NCBI RefSeq assembly: GCF_027213715.1
Contig: NZ_JAPWGM010000004.1
Span: forward strand, 372,001 to 436,000
From: Pedobacter punctiformis
GTDB lineage: Bacteria > Bacteroidota > Bacteroidia > Sphingobacteriales > Sphingobacteriaceae
Direction of reading: 5' to 3'
DNA length: 64,000 nt
In this document: in pieces, positions 55,481 to 63,929 of the stretch
How positions within the stretch are numbered: the first letter of the stretch is position 1
Layout of the letters: each line of letters opens with the position of its first letter
The notes under the pieces: model-generated
Databases searched by the model: none
What the model saw: only the letters and a program-made list of their open reading frames with translations
What the model was told of the DNA's origin: nothing
Program-made: the position numbers and the translations under genes

Positions 55481-57055
55481 ATGAAAAAGATATTATACAT
55501 TTTGATGGCCACTGTAACAATATCCAGTGGTTGTAAAAAATTTCTGGAAGAACAAAGCCAGGATGAAGTAAGACCTTCCACCATTCAGGATTTGAATAGT
55601 GTGATGTCTGCTGACGGTTATCCATATTCCAGTACCAATAACGCTTCTACCCGCTTAAACCTGATGGCCGACATAATCACTGATGATGTGCAATGTTTCG
55701 GTGGCCAGGGGCAAATAAATTATGAGTTGGTAGCAAGACGTGGAAAAGGCCCTTATACCTGGTCAAGTCAGTTATTTGAAGACGTTTTATCAGGTGATGG
55801 GTTAACCAACACCTCAAATGTAAACTCCTGGGCTATTATTTATAAGCGCATAGCCGGTTGTAACGTCGTAATGAATTATGTGGATAAGGTAAGTGGCTCG
55901 CAGAGTGATAAAGAAAACCTCAAAGGACAGGCGCTTGCTATGCGGGGTTATTATTATTTTACGCTGGTTAATATATTTGGCAAGCCATATAACGATCCTG
56001 CATCCAAACCTGAAACCAGTTTGGGTGTACCCCTGAAATTATCAATGGAAGTAGGCGATGAGTATTTGGCAAGAAATACCGTTGCCGAAGTTTACACACA
56101 AGTGGAAGCTGATCTTAAACAGGCAGTAGAATTGTTAAAAAATAACCCAGGAACCTCAAGCAGTCCTTATAAAATGAATGAGGCAGCTGTATATGCTTTA
56201 TTATCAAGGGTGTATCTGTATCAGGAAAAATGGGACTTAGCAATTGAATATGCCAACAAGGGATTAGCAAAAAGATCTGTCCTGGCACAGTTAAGCTCAT
56301 TTGCTGCAGATGGAGGTTACTATAGTTTCAACAGTAGCTTTGCAAGTACCATTCCGCACGAAAACAGGATTTATGACGCAACCAGAAGTAAAGAGGTTTT
56401 GTGGAGTTATATTCCCAATCTTGCAAGTCAGGACGAATGGTTTAGAGAGTCGGGCATGACACCATCGTATACCCTTTATAAACCTGTGTATGCGCCTTCT
56501 GAAAGTTTAATGGCTTTGTATGAAACCCGGCCAACTACAGAAAATGCAGTTTATCTGGCTGATTTAAGAGCAAGGTTATACTTTAAATTTGTCTCCATAT
56601 TTACGTCAAAAGGTCTGGTTGTTATCAACTGTAATGGCGCTCCGGGTGGAGCAGGCCTAAGAGTAGCAGAGCTTTATTTAAACAGGGCTGAAGCAAATAT
56701 CAGAAAATTTATCAGTACGGGTAATGCCCAGTTTCGCTTGGATGCTTTAAAGGATATCAATGCCTTAAGAATGTCGAGATATGACATCCGCAAAGCTTAT
56801 GTTGCGATAGACATTGCAGATCCGACAGCCTTACTTAATTTCTATAAAGACGAAAGACGCAGGGAGTTTCCTTTTGAGGAGGGACACCGCTGGTTTGACC
56901 TTCGCCGTTATGGTATGCCTTCCATCAGCCACTTTTACGAAGAAGTTGCCGGAACGGGTCAGATTTATACCCTTGTTCAGGGCGATAGCCGTTATACATT
57001 GCCTATACCGGCAGCTGTATTGCAACGTAATGGCGTATTAACTAAAACTCCTTAA
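55481..57055 (+). CDS. SusD/RagB-family surface lipoprotein
   Basis: The protein has 524 residues. A lipoprotein signal peptide has its cysteine in ISSGCKKFLEE. The SusD fold is indicated by TPR-like helices (GQALAMRGYYYFTLVNIFGKPY, AAVYALLSRVYLYQEKWDLAI), LRVAELYLNRAEA and the C-terminal ERRREFPFEEGHRWFDLRRYG, a very conserved family signature. It sits on the SusC barrel and binds the substrate. The gene follows susC by 10 bp. Confidence 0.95.
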   Translation: MKKILYILMATVTISSGCKKFLEEQSQDEVRPSTIQDLNSVMSADGYPYSSTNNASTRLNLMADIITDDVQCFGGQGQINYELVARRGKGPYTWSSQLFEDVLSGDGLTNTSNVNSWAIIYKRIAGCNVVMNYVDKVSGSQSDKENLKGQALAMRGYYYFTLVNIFGKPYNDPASKPETSLGVPLKLSMEVGDEYLARNTVAEVYTQVEADLKQAVELLKNNPGTSSSPYKMNEAAVYALLSRVYLYQEKWDLAIEYANKGLAKRSVLAQLSSFAADGGYYSFNSSFASTIPHENRIYDATRSKEVLWSYIPNLASQDEWFRESGMTPSYTLYKPVYAPSESLMALYETRPTTENAVYLADLRARLYFKFVSIFTSKGLVVINCNGAPGGAGLRVAELYLNRAEANIRKFISTGNAQFRLDALKDINALRMSRYDIRKAYVAIDIADPTALLNFYKDERRREFPFEEGHRWFDLRRYGMPSISHFYEEVAGTGQIYTLVQGDSRYTLPIPAAVLQRNGVLTKTP

Positions 57056-57071
57056 CCTAAACCAGTTAAAC

Positions 57072-58010
57072 ATGAAAACGAATCAACAGCTTCATTTATT
57101 GATGCCAAAATATATTTTAGTGTTATGCCTGCTTTTTATGCTGGCTGCCTGTAAAAAAACAGAAGAAAAGCTAAGTCCAACAGAAAGGCCTGAATATGGG
57201 TATAGTGTACCACAAGGCAATAACAACTTTGATGACCGCATTGTTGCTTACCATAAACGCTGGGGAACTTATTTGCTTTATAAATTCAATGTTCAGGATT
57301 TTACCTGGCAAATTACAGGTTATGACAAATATTATAAAAGTGTAGGCTCCAATGAAGCTTACATTAATCAACAGCTCGATTTGCTGGATAATACATTTTT
57401 TAAATACTATCAGGATAGTACCCTTACCAAGTATTTACCCAGTAAGTTTTTTCTATGCAGTTCGCTCACCTTTCAAAATAAAAGGGTAGACGCCTTTGCA
57501 TTAACAAGCACCTTTATTGGTGGTTATGAGAGTTTTGCAGTGAATTGGGGCAATAAAGGGATTCTGAATATCAGTTCGCCGATTGATAGTGTAAGCATTT
57601 TCAGAGGTAATGTGAATTATAGCTTCCTTAAAATAATGAACCTTAAAGGCAGAATGGGCATGTCGGACGTTTTTCAAAGCATTACTGATTATGTAGCTAC
57701 AATAAGTCCAACCGCTCCGGCTACCAATCCAACCAATGCAGATCTTTATAAAAGAGGCTTTTTAGGCAATTCATCTATCTCTACTCCATCCAATCAAACA
57801 GATTGGTATAGCTACCTGCAGGTCATCTTATCTAATAAATATGCCAATCTCATCAATCCGGCAACCACCGCTACAGATGTTAGCGCAAAGGGCATTTTAA
57901 GTCCGGTAAAAGATGTAAACGGTTTGGTCAGACGTAAATATGATGCCATGATCAAGTTCTATAAAGAGGTTTATAATATTGACCTTCAAAAAATAGGAGA
58001 CGGGCTGTAA
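57072..58010 (+). CDS. Lipoprotein resembling SUS-associated zinc-metallopeptidase-like proteins but lacking HExxH
   Basis: The protein has 312 residues. Its lipobox is LFMLAAC (about residues 20-26), so it should be membrane-anchored. The region FDDRIVAYHKRWGTYLLYKFN plus FTWQIT, then LLDNTFFKYYQDSTLTKYLPSKFFL, resembles the putative zinc-binding peptidase lipoproteins (PF15890-like) that follow SusD genes. Those carry HExxH after the middle beta region. Here the corresponding stretch reads YSFLKIMNLKG, with no HExxH anywhere in the protein, while the following F-x-x-I-x-x-Y pattern is kept. It is therefore probably a non-catalytic relative that binds ligand on the cell surface. The family assignment is from memory of the pattern. 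Confidence 0.6.
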   Translation: MKTNQQLHLLMPKYILVLCLLFMLAACKKTEEKLSPTERPEYGYSVPQGNNNFDDRIVAYHKRWGTYLLYKFNVQDFTWQITGYDKYYKSVGSNEAYINQQLDLLDNTFFKYYQDSTLTKYLPSKFFLCSSLTFQNKRVDAFALTSTFIGGYESFAVNWGNKGILNISSPIDSVSIFRGNVNYSFLKIMNLKGRMGMSDVFQSITDYVATISPTAPATNPTNADLYKRGFLGNSSISTPSNQTDWYSYLQVILSNKYANLINPATTATDVSAKGILSPVKDVNGLVRRKYDAMIKFYKEVYNIDLQKIGDGL

Positions 58011-58015
58011 AGGAT

Positions 58016-59005
58016 ATGAAAAAGATAATTTTCTTCATCAGCCTCCTTTTGCAGGTGTATACCTCTATGGCTTCAGAACAGATGCTAATTAAAGGAAACA
58101 TTAAAAGTTTGAGCAAAATAACCGTTTCATTAAAAAACCTGGAAGGAAAATTAATGGCAGAAGCGCTTGTTCAAAAACAATCAGAATCCTTTGTTTTCGG
58201 CCCCATTTCTATAGTCCCTGATTTATATATGCTGACCATTGGAAAAACTACACAAAAAGTTTTTTTAACGAATACGACTGTAACCATAAACGGGTATTAC
58301 GATGACGCAGATCCTCAAAATAGTAATCTGGAGTTTACAGGTTTGGAACAACATTTAGAATTGATGACCTATATACCCAAGCGGATAAAGGATCAGGTTA
58401 GTCCTGAAGCTTTTTCCAGGTTGAACGGACAGCAATTGTCGGCTTTATCTTATTTGGTTAAAGTGGATAATTACGACTATAGTAAAACCTTTGTCGAAAA
58501 AATTCCGGTAGCCGATCTTAAATCTATATCAGCTCAGCACTTACTGAAAAAAGCCGATAGCCTGAAACAATTCTCAACAGGGATTAATGCGCCTGATTTT
58601 AGCCTGCCTGATGAAAAAGGTAAATTGGTTTCGCTGGCCGATTTTAAGGGACGTATTGTTGTACTCGATTTTTGGGCCTCTTGGTGCGGGCCTTGCCGCA
58701 GGGAAATGGAGGTTTTTAAAACTTTTTACAAAAATTACGAAGATAAGGTACAATTCATTAGTATCTCCCTGGATGAAGACCCTTCCAAGTATAAAACAGC
58801 TTTACAAGAAATGAACATCCCGTGGTTAAAGCTATGGGATAAAAGTGGTTTTGGTAAATCTGCTCTGCAGGCTAGCTATGGCTTTAAAGCAATTCCTTTT
58901 TGTGTTGTAGTTGATCCTGAAGGAAAGGTATTCAAAAGAAATATTATTAACGGCGTCGAATTGCAAAAAGCCCTGAATGCCATCACTAAAAATAAAGAAA
59001 TCTAA
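58016..59005 (+). CDS. TlpA-like thioredoxin with N-terminal DUF4369-like domain
   Basis: The protein has 329 residues. A signal peptide (ending YTSMAS) is followed by a beta-rich DUF4369-like domain (about 20-125), a helical linker, and an AhpC/TSA-type thioredoxin domain from about residue 190. The active site is LDFWASWCGPCRREME. The cis-Pro loop is GFKAIPFCVVVDPEG. It should act in the periplasm or at the outer membrane as a disulfide reductase or isomerase. It lies five bases after the lipoprotein gene in the SUS-like operon that also encodes a second thioredoxin domain at 61949. Confidence 0.9.
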   Translation: MKKIIFFISLLLQVYTSMASEQMLIKGNIKSLSKITVSLKNLEGKLMAEALVQKQSESFVFGPISIVPDLYMLTIGKTTQKVFLTNTTVTINGYYDDADPQNSNLEFTGLEQHLELMTYIPKRIKDQVSPEAFSRLNGQQLSALSYLVKVDNYDYSKTFVEKIPVADLKSISAQHLLKKADSLKQFSTGINAPDFSLPDEKGKLVSLADFKGRIVVLDFWASWCGPCRREMEVFKTFYKNYEDKVQFISISLDEDPSKYKTALQEMNIPWLKLWDKSGFGKSALQASYGFKAIPFCVVVDPEGKVFKRNIINGVELQKALNAITKNKEI

Positions 59006-59034
59006 CTTTTAAAACACTTAAGCTTACCTATAAT

Positions 59035-60771
59035 ATGAATATAATAAAATCAAAGGGATTGTTAATTTTTACCCTATGCATTCCCTTTTTTCAGTTGAAA
59101 GCACAATTGATTAAAAATACAGCTAAAGAAAACATTGCAGACTGGTATAATTTGTCAGCCGACCAGGATGGTGTATATGGTGCAGATGTTAATAAAGCGT
59201 ATCAATTTTTAAAGGATAAAGCCATTAAAAAGAAACCGGTAGTTGCCATTATTGGTTTTGGATTAGATACTGAACATGAGGATTTGAAGCAAGCTGTATG
59301 GCTTAATCCAAATGAAAAGGCAGATGGCAAGGATAATGACAAAAACGGGTGGGCTGACGATTTGCATGGCTGGAATTTTTTAGGGAATACCAAAGGCGAG
59401 ATGGTTGATGCCATTTCAAAAGTAGGTGACCGTGAATTTCTGCGCTTAAGAAGTAAGTATGAGGGCATATTTTGGACCGGACAGAATTATGTACGCTTTG
59501 ATGATGCTTTAAATAAGCCCGTTAAGGTAACAATACCTGTTGATAAAGCTGAGTTTGATTATTTTAAACTGTTGAGAGGAGAATCTCAGGCTGCTGCTGC
59601 ATCTAATACGTATCAATTTGCAAAGTTTATGAAATATTACCTTTTAAATGATTTCGATCAGGAGATTAAGAAAACTTACCCTGATGATTCGAAAATTACA
59701 GCAAAGGAATTTCGTAAGATAAAAATAGAAGAAAACGGGCAAACCGATTCGGTTAAAATGGTTGCACACATGTTTCTTACGTCTTTTATGGGTACAGCCA
59801 ATCCAACAGGAGGCCCCAATCAGCAACCCACTACGCTGGATAAGTTTAAGGAAAACATCATCAAAACTTTTCCGAATAGAAAGGAAAAGTATGATAACGC
59901 CCTTGCAGCCATTGTTGATGGACGTAAGGCGATTGAAGATAATCCGAATGACGTCAACCAGAAGAATTATGGTAACGGTAATTTATCCACAAGCAGCTCT
60001 TTTTCCAGCACGATGTGTGCAGGTATTATTGCCGCTGCCAGAGATAATCAATTGGGTGTAAATGGTATTGCACCAAATGCAGAGCTGATGTCGTTAAGAA
60101 TTTATCCTAAAACCGGAGAGATTTATTACAAAGATTTAGCCCTGGCTATCCGGTATGCGGTTGATCAGAAAGCAGATGTAATTTTATTGGGAGCACCTAA
60201 TTCAATTTATCCGCCAAATGAAGCTAAATGGGTAAACGATGCACTCCTGTACGCATCATCAAAAGGTATATTGGTTGTATCCCCCGTACTCGATCTTTCA
60301 AAAGATTTAAGTAAGCAATCCTTTTATCCCAACAAAAATATCTCTGCAGAAAACGAGCTTTCAAACTTTTTAACAGTAGCGGCTTCTGATAGTACAGGAA
60401 TGCCATTGAAAGATGGAAATTTTGGTAAAAAAGAGCTTGATGTTTACGCACCTGGGGTAAATGTTAGCTCTACTTATATGGGCAGTACATACCGCAAAGG
60501 CACCGGATCAATGCTGGCTGCCGCAAATGTTGCCGGTGTTGCAGCTTTAATAAAAGCTTATTATCCGCAGTTTACTGGCACTCAGCTTAGAAGTTTGATT
60601 GTTGGAAACGTTACATTAAGAGACAATGTTGAAGTAGAAAAGGAAACTTTTGTTAAAGACAGGAAAGTAACTGATTTATTTCTTTTTAATGAATTATGTG
60701 TATCAGGGGGGATTTTAAACGCTTACAAAGCCATCCTCGCAGCTGATGCGTTAAGCAAACAAAAACAATAA
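59035..60771 (+). CDS. Exported subtilisin-like (S8) protein with lost catalytic residues
   Basis: The protein has 578 residues and a signal peptide ending QLKA. The S8 framework is unmistakable: VVAIIGFGLDTEHEDLK, DKNGWADDLHGWNFLGN, MCAGIIAAARDNQLGVNGIAP, ELDVYAPGVNVSSTY and NVAGVAALIKAYYP. However, the usual D-S/T-G is I-G-F-G (Gly74 for Asp). The usual H-G-T-H is S-S-T-M (Ser324 for His). The A-G-N-D oxyanion region is replaced by SPVLD. The G-T-S-M-A segment reads GTGSMLAAANVAG, placing Met493 at the Ser position if aligned without a gap (Ser492 is adjacent). It is probably a pseudo-protease that binds peptide. It is the fourth gene after susC. Confidence 0.85.
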   Translation: MNIIKSKGLLIFTLCIPFFQLKAQLIKNTAKENIADWYNLSADQDGVYGADVNKAYQFLKDKAIKKKPVVAIIGFGLDTEHEDLKQAVWLNPNEKADGKDNDKNGWADDLHGWNFLGNTKGEMVDAISKVGDREFLRLRSKYEGIFWTGQNYVRFDDALNKPVKVTIPVDKAEFDYFKLLRGESQAAAASNTYQFAKFMKYYLLNDFDQEIKKTYPDDSKITAKEFRKIKIEENGQTDSVKMVAHMFLTSFMGTANPTGGPNQQPTTLDKFKENIIKTFPNRKEKYDNALAAIVDGRKAIEDNPNDVNQKNYGNGNLSTSSSFSSTMCAGIIAAARDNQLGVNGIAPNAELMSLRIYPKTGEIYYKDLALAIRYAVDQKADVILLGAPNSIYPPNEAKWVNDALLYASSKGILVVSPVLDLSKDLSKQSFYPNKNISAENELSNFLTVAASDSTGMPLKDGNFGKKELDVYAPGVNVSSTYMGSTYRKGTGSMLAAANVAGVAALIKAYYPQFTGTQLRSLIVGNVTLRDNVEVEKETFVKDRKVTDLFLFNELCVSGGILNAYKAILAADALSKQKQ

Positions 60772-60772
60772 A

Positions 60773-61924
60773 ATGAAATTAAAGACATTCATCATCCTGG
60801 TTTCGATAATTGCTTTTTTTTCAATAGGTGTTTCTGCGCAGGATAATTTTTCGGATACCATTCCTTACCAGATTGTTCACGATAAAATCGTTATTTCATT
60901 AAAAATCAATGGAAAGGATGCAAAGGTTGTTTATGATTCGGGAGGAAAACCATGGATTATCCAAAGTGAAGCACAGAGACTTGGTATCGGAATTAGTGGC
61001 CAAACAGGCGTTTCTGATATGAATGTTAAAACATCCTGGCAAAACAAGGGAAGTATTGCTGAGCTGGTTATAAGCAAGCATTGTAAGCGCATCAATCAGG
61101 AAACCATTATTGGGCCCAACAATGGCTCCTTTAAAACATTAGGGGTAGCCGGATTGATCAATAATGAGGTTTTTCAAGATGTTGTGGTAACCATCCTTTC
61201 CCGTGAAAATAAACTGGTAATTACGCCTTACAGACCCTCATGGGTAAAAAAAACAGATGGTATTCAGATTAAATCGCTGACTAATCATGCCTTTATGATA
61301 CCCTTACAAATCGGAGACCGGCCTGCAACTGCCATGTTTGATACCGGGTACGGAGGACTGCTGGTTGTAGGAAATGCCATGTTGAGAAGCCCTGACAGCA
61401 TTTCTTTTAAAAAGATAAACAGCTTATTTGGTATTAATGGTATTGGCATCAATGGAATTCCCGAACCTTCAAATTTTTATAAAGTACTGATTCCGAGCTT
61501 TCGCATAGGTCAAAAATTATTTAGCAACTATGGTACCGTCACCCATGCACTCGATAGATGTGTAATCGGAATAGACTTATTAAAGTACGGAAATGTTGTA
61601 TTGGATATCCCAAGGCAGGTATTTTATTTTTACCCGTTTGAACCGGAAACCGTAAACTTCGATGGGGTACCGAAAACCTGGAACCTGTCTGTATTACCGG
61701 TAAAAAAAGATCATTTTCAGGTCTCAGGCATCTGGGGAACTTTAAGAAAAGATGTATCGGTTGGCGATAAAGTGACAGGCATTAATGGTAAATCCTTAAC
61801 AGGTATTGCGCCCAGTCAGTTTGAAATAGAAAAAATGATGGACGATATTAAATCGGATCAAGCTTATCTCACCATCGAAAAAAATGGGAAAGAGATTAAA
61901 GTACCCATGAAACAAGTTAAATAA
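60773..61924 (+). CDS. Exported two-lobe aspartic protease-like protein with C-terminal PDZ-like domain
   Basis: The protein has 383 residues. A signal peptide ends IGVSAQ. Two retropepsin-like lobes are present, with KVVYDSGGKPWII (DSG, about residue 61) and TAMFDTGYGGLLVV (DTG, about residue 190). Both catalytic aspartate motifs are kept. The C-terminus (about 310-383) has VGDKVTGINGKSLTGI and a YLTIEKNGKEIKV strand, as in PDZ domains. It starts one base after the S8-like gene, and 24 bp separate it from a related, degenerate protein. Of the four protease-like proteins in this operon, this is the only one with intact catalytic motifs. It may be the processing enzyme of the system. Confidence 0.82.
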   Translation: MKLKTFIILVSIIAFFSIGVSAQDNFSDTIPYQIVHDKIVISLKINGKDAKVVYDSGGKPWIIQSEAQRLGIGISGQTGVSDMNVKTSWQNKGSIAELVISKHCKRINQETIIGPNNGSFKTLGVAGLINNEVFQDVVVTILSRENKLVITPYRPSWVKKTDGIQIKSLTNHAFMIPLQIGDRPATAMFDTGYGGLLVVGNAMLRSPDSISFKKINSLFGINGIGINGIPEPSNFYKVLIPSFRIGQKLFSNYGTVTHALDRCVIGIDLLKYGNVVLDIPRQVFYFYPFEPETVNFDGVPKTWNLSVLPVKKDHFQVSGIWGTLRKDVSVGDKVTGINGKSLTGIAPSQFEIEKMMDDIKSDQAYLTIEKNGKEIKVPMKQVK

Positions 61925-61948
61925 CCATAAAAGCAAATTGTAAATCAA

Positions 61949-63190
61949 ATGAACATAAAATACAATAAATTCCTGTGGTTTGTTTTTATAACAGTAACCT
62001 GGAGTTGCAGTAGCGCATTTGCACAGAAAAACACTTTTGAAGAAGTAATGCCTTATAAAGATATAAATGGTTATATGGTCATCAAGGCAAATGTAGGTGG
62101 AACCGAAGGAGATTTTTTGTTAGATCCCCGTGGAGCTATTGCCCTTACGGAATCGGCTGCAGCACAACGCAAGATTAAGGTAGACCCTTCTACAACCAGT
62201 TATCCCAGAACCGGGTATCAGTCTATTGGTAAAGGAACAGCATTTGGATTCTTTATTGGTAAAAATGTATATCTGAAAGACATTTCTGTTATGGTACTTA
62301 AAGAGGAGCCCTTACTTAAAAAGCTGGGTGTTGATGGGGTCATTAATTTTAGTGTTTTTACCAATGCCGTGCTAACGATTAACAGCAAGATTAAGACCTT
62401 CACAATCTCCTCACCATACAGACCTTCTTATATTAAACTCGCAAACAGGGCCGATGCCCAGTTAATTTCAGGGGGGGTGGCTATCACTGCTGATTTAAAT
62501 GGAAAGTTAACCAATTTCCTGGTTGATTTTTATGAAGAGCATCCATTATTGCTAAGTAAGCAACTGGCTAAAGAAATAATTCCAAATGCGCAGCAGCAGG
62601 TTAAAGAATATAATAAAATAGCTGTTCCAAAAGTTAAACTGGCAAACGAGGTATACCTGAAGCCCGAAGCTTATACCAGTTCGGAGCAAGCCGTTTCTGT
62701 AATTGGAAAAGAGCTTTTAAATAAAGGAATTATTTCATTTGATCTGGATAAAAACAAGTATTATTTCCAGCCGTTTGGACAAGGCGAAGAATCTGGAGCC
62801 CCAGCTCTAAAAAAGGATGAGATTGTTGCTGTAGCCGGGAAAGTAAATTCCATAGACCGGGACTATTTTTTAAATGAAGTTTACGATTACAGGAATAACA
62901 AAGAATGGAAAACCAAGGGAAACAAGCCTGTAGTGGTCGATTTCTGGGCAACCTGGTGTGGGCCTTGTATGCGAATGATGCCAATAATGGAAGAATTGGC
63001 GTTAAAGTATAAAGATCAGATTTTGTTTTATAAAGTAAATGTAGATAAGGAAGGGGAGTTAAGAGATGTATTTAAAGCTAATGCAATCCCTTTAATGATT
63101 TTTGCGCCCCTTGATGGCAAGATAACCACTGAATTAGGTGCTGATACTAAAGAAAAAGTAGAAGAAAAATTGAAAAAACTGATTTTGTAA
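61949..63190 (+). CDS. Degenerate aspartic protease-like domain fused to a thioredoxin domain
   Basis: The protein has 413 residues. A signal peptide ends SSAFAQ. The N-terminal 270 residues follow the layout of the preceding protein (KANVGGTEGDFLLDPRGAIALTE, then TNFLVDFYEEHPLLLS), but the D-T/S-G motifs are DPRG and DFYE, so neither lobe can be catalytic. From about residue 310 a thioredoxin domain begins, with VVVDFWATWCGPCMRMMPIMEEL and the cis-Pro loop NAIPLMIFAP. The fusion may hold a peptide while reducing its disulfides. It is the last gene of the operon and is followed by a terminator at 63253. Confidence 0.85.
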   Translation: MNIKYNKFLWFVFITVTWSCSSAFAQKNTFEEVMPYKDINGYMVIKANVGGTEGDFLLDPRGAIALTESAAAQRKIKVDPSTTSYPRTGYQSIGKGTAFGFFIGKNVYLKDISVMVLKEEPLLKKLGVDGVINFSVFTNAVLTINSKIKTFTISSPYRPSYIKLANRADAQLISGGVAITADLNGKLTNFLVDFYEEHPLLLSKQLAKEIIPNAQQQVKEYNKIAVPKVKLANEVYLKPEAYTSSEQAVSVIGKELLNKGIISFDLDKNKYYFQPFGQGEESGAPALKKDEIVAVAGKVNSIDRDYFLNEVYDYRNNKEWKTKGNKPVVVDFWATWCGPCMRMMPIMEELALKYKDQILFYKVNVDKEGELRDVFKANAIPLMIFAPLDGKITTELGADTKEKVEEKLKKLIL

Positions 63191-63252
63191 TTAAAATCAG
63201 TTTGTATTACCGCCCTTTATTGCGTTAACAAATAATACAAAATACATTTTAC

Positions 63253-63287
63253 AACGCCTCATAACCCTGGTTTTGAGGCGTTTTTTT
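63253..63287 (+). terminator. Rho-independent terminator of the SUS-like operon
   Basis: AACGCCTCA (63253-63261) pairs with TGAGGCGTT (63274-63282) around a 12-base loop and runs into a T-tract (63281-63287). It lies 62 bases after the stop of the last operon gene and is the clearest terminator in this half of the window. Confidence 0.85.
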
Positions 63288-63500
63288 ATCCAATTACACC
63301 TTAATTACATCACATCTCTAATTAAAGATGCATGATGGTATAATAAACCCCCTCGGTTTATCTGCTGTTTAACTGGCGTCAGCATTCATGAACATGCTGT
63401 TGTTTAAGACAATTTACTCAGTCAATTTTTAATTCTATTGATCATTTAAAGAGCTGCTATAAATTTGTAAAAGCCATCTTTTGGCAAGCTATTATTCTGT

Positions 63501-63705
63501 TTTGTGGAAAATTGGGGCGAAATATCTCGTAAATGTGGTTTGTAAAGTAAAGCTTTGACTCATAATTCCACATTTAAAAAATATAAATCGGTAAGTAGAT
63601 ATAATTGTTTGTTTTATAAAGGATTGATTTGTTTATTTTATACTTATGTCTGTGGTATTAGGTGTACAATATTTATGTTTTTTGTGGAAAAATGGGGTGA
63701 AATAT
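63501..63705. repeat. Pair of direct repeats, exactly 180 bp apart
   Basis: 63501-63525 and 63681-63705 both begin TTTGTGGAAAA and continue GGGG(C/T)GAAATAT, differing at two positions over 25 bases. A third, shorter copy of the core TGGGGTGAAAT is at 63906-63916. Their function is unknown. They may be regulator sites or remnants of a short repeat family. Confidence 0.6.
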
Positions 63706-63929
63706 TCCTATGTGGGGAAGGTGGTGTGGAATTTTGAAGTGAAATGCCCCGTTAATAATTTTAAATATATAGATATAGTGTAAATGTTACAATAGGGTAT
63801 ATCGTTTACTGAACGGATGTCAGATAAGTATTACTCCATGAATTGGGTTGATTTTAAAGCAAATTTTTAGAAGAGTTGGCGCTATGGTATGATAGTTTCT
63901 AATACTGGGGTGAAATCAGATATCATATT

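Larger units (their letters stand above)
63191..63929. other. Long AT-rich spacer with terminator and direct repeats
   Basis: These 739 bp start with the terminator at 63253-63287. The rest has no convincing ORF. It holds two 25-base direct repeats 180 bp apart (63501-63525 and 63681-63705), and the core TGGGGTGAAAT recurs at 63906-63916, just before the next gene. It presumably contains the promoter and perhaps a structured leader for that gene. Confidence 0.5.

Noticed and set aside
63555-63737. A 60-codon ORF in the last spacer
   Set aside because: It starts with TTG, runs across one of the direct repeats and has an erratic Cys/Phe/Tyr composition with no recognisable feature.
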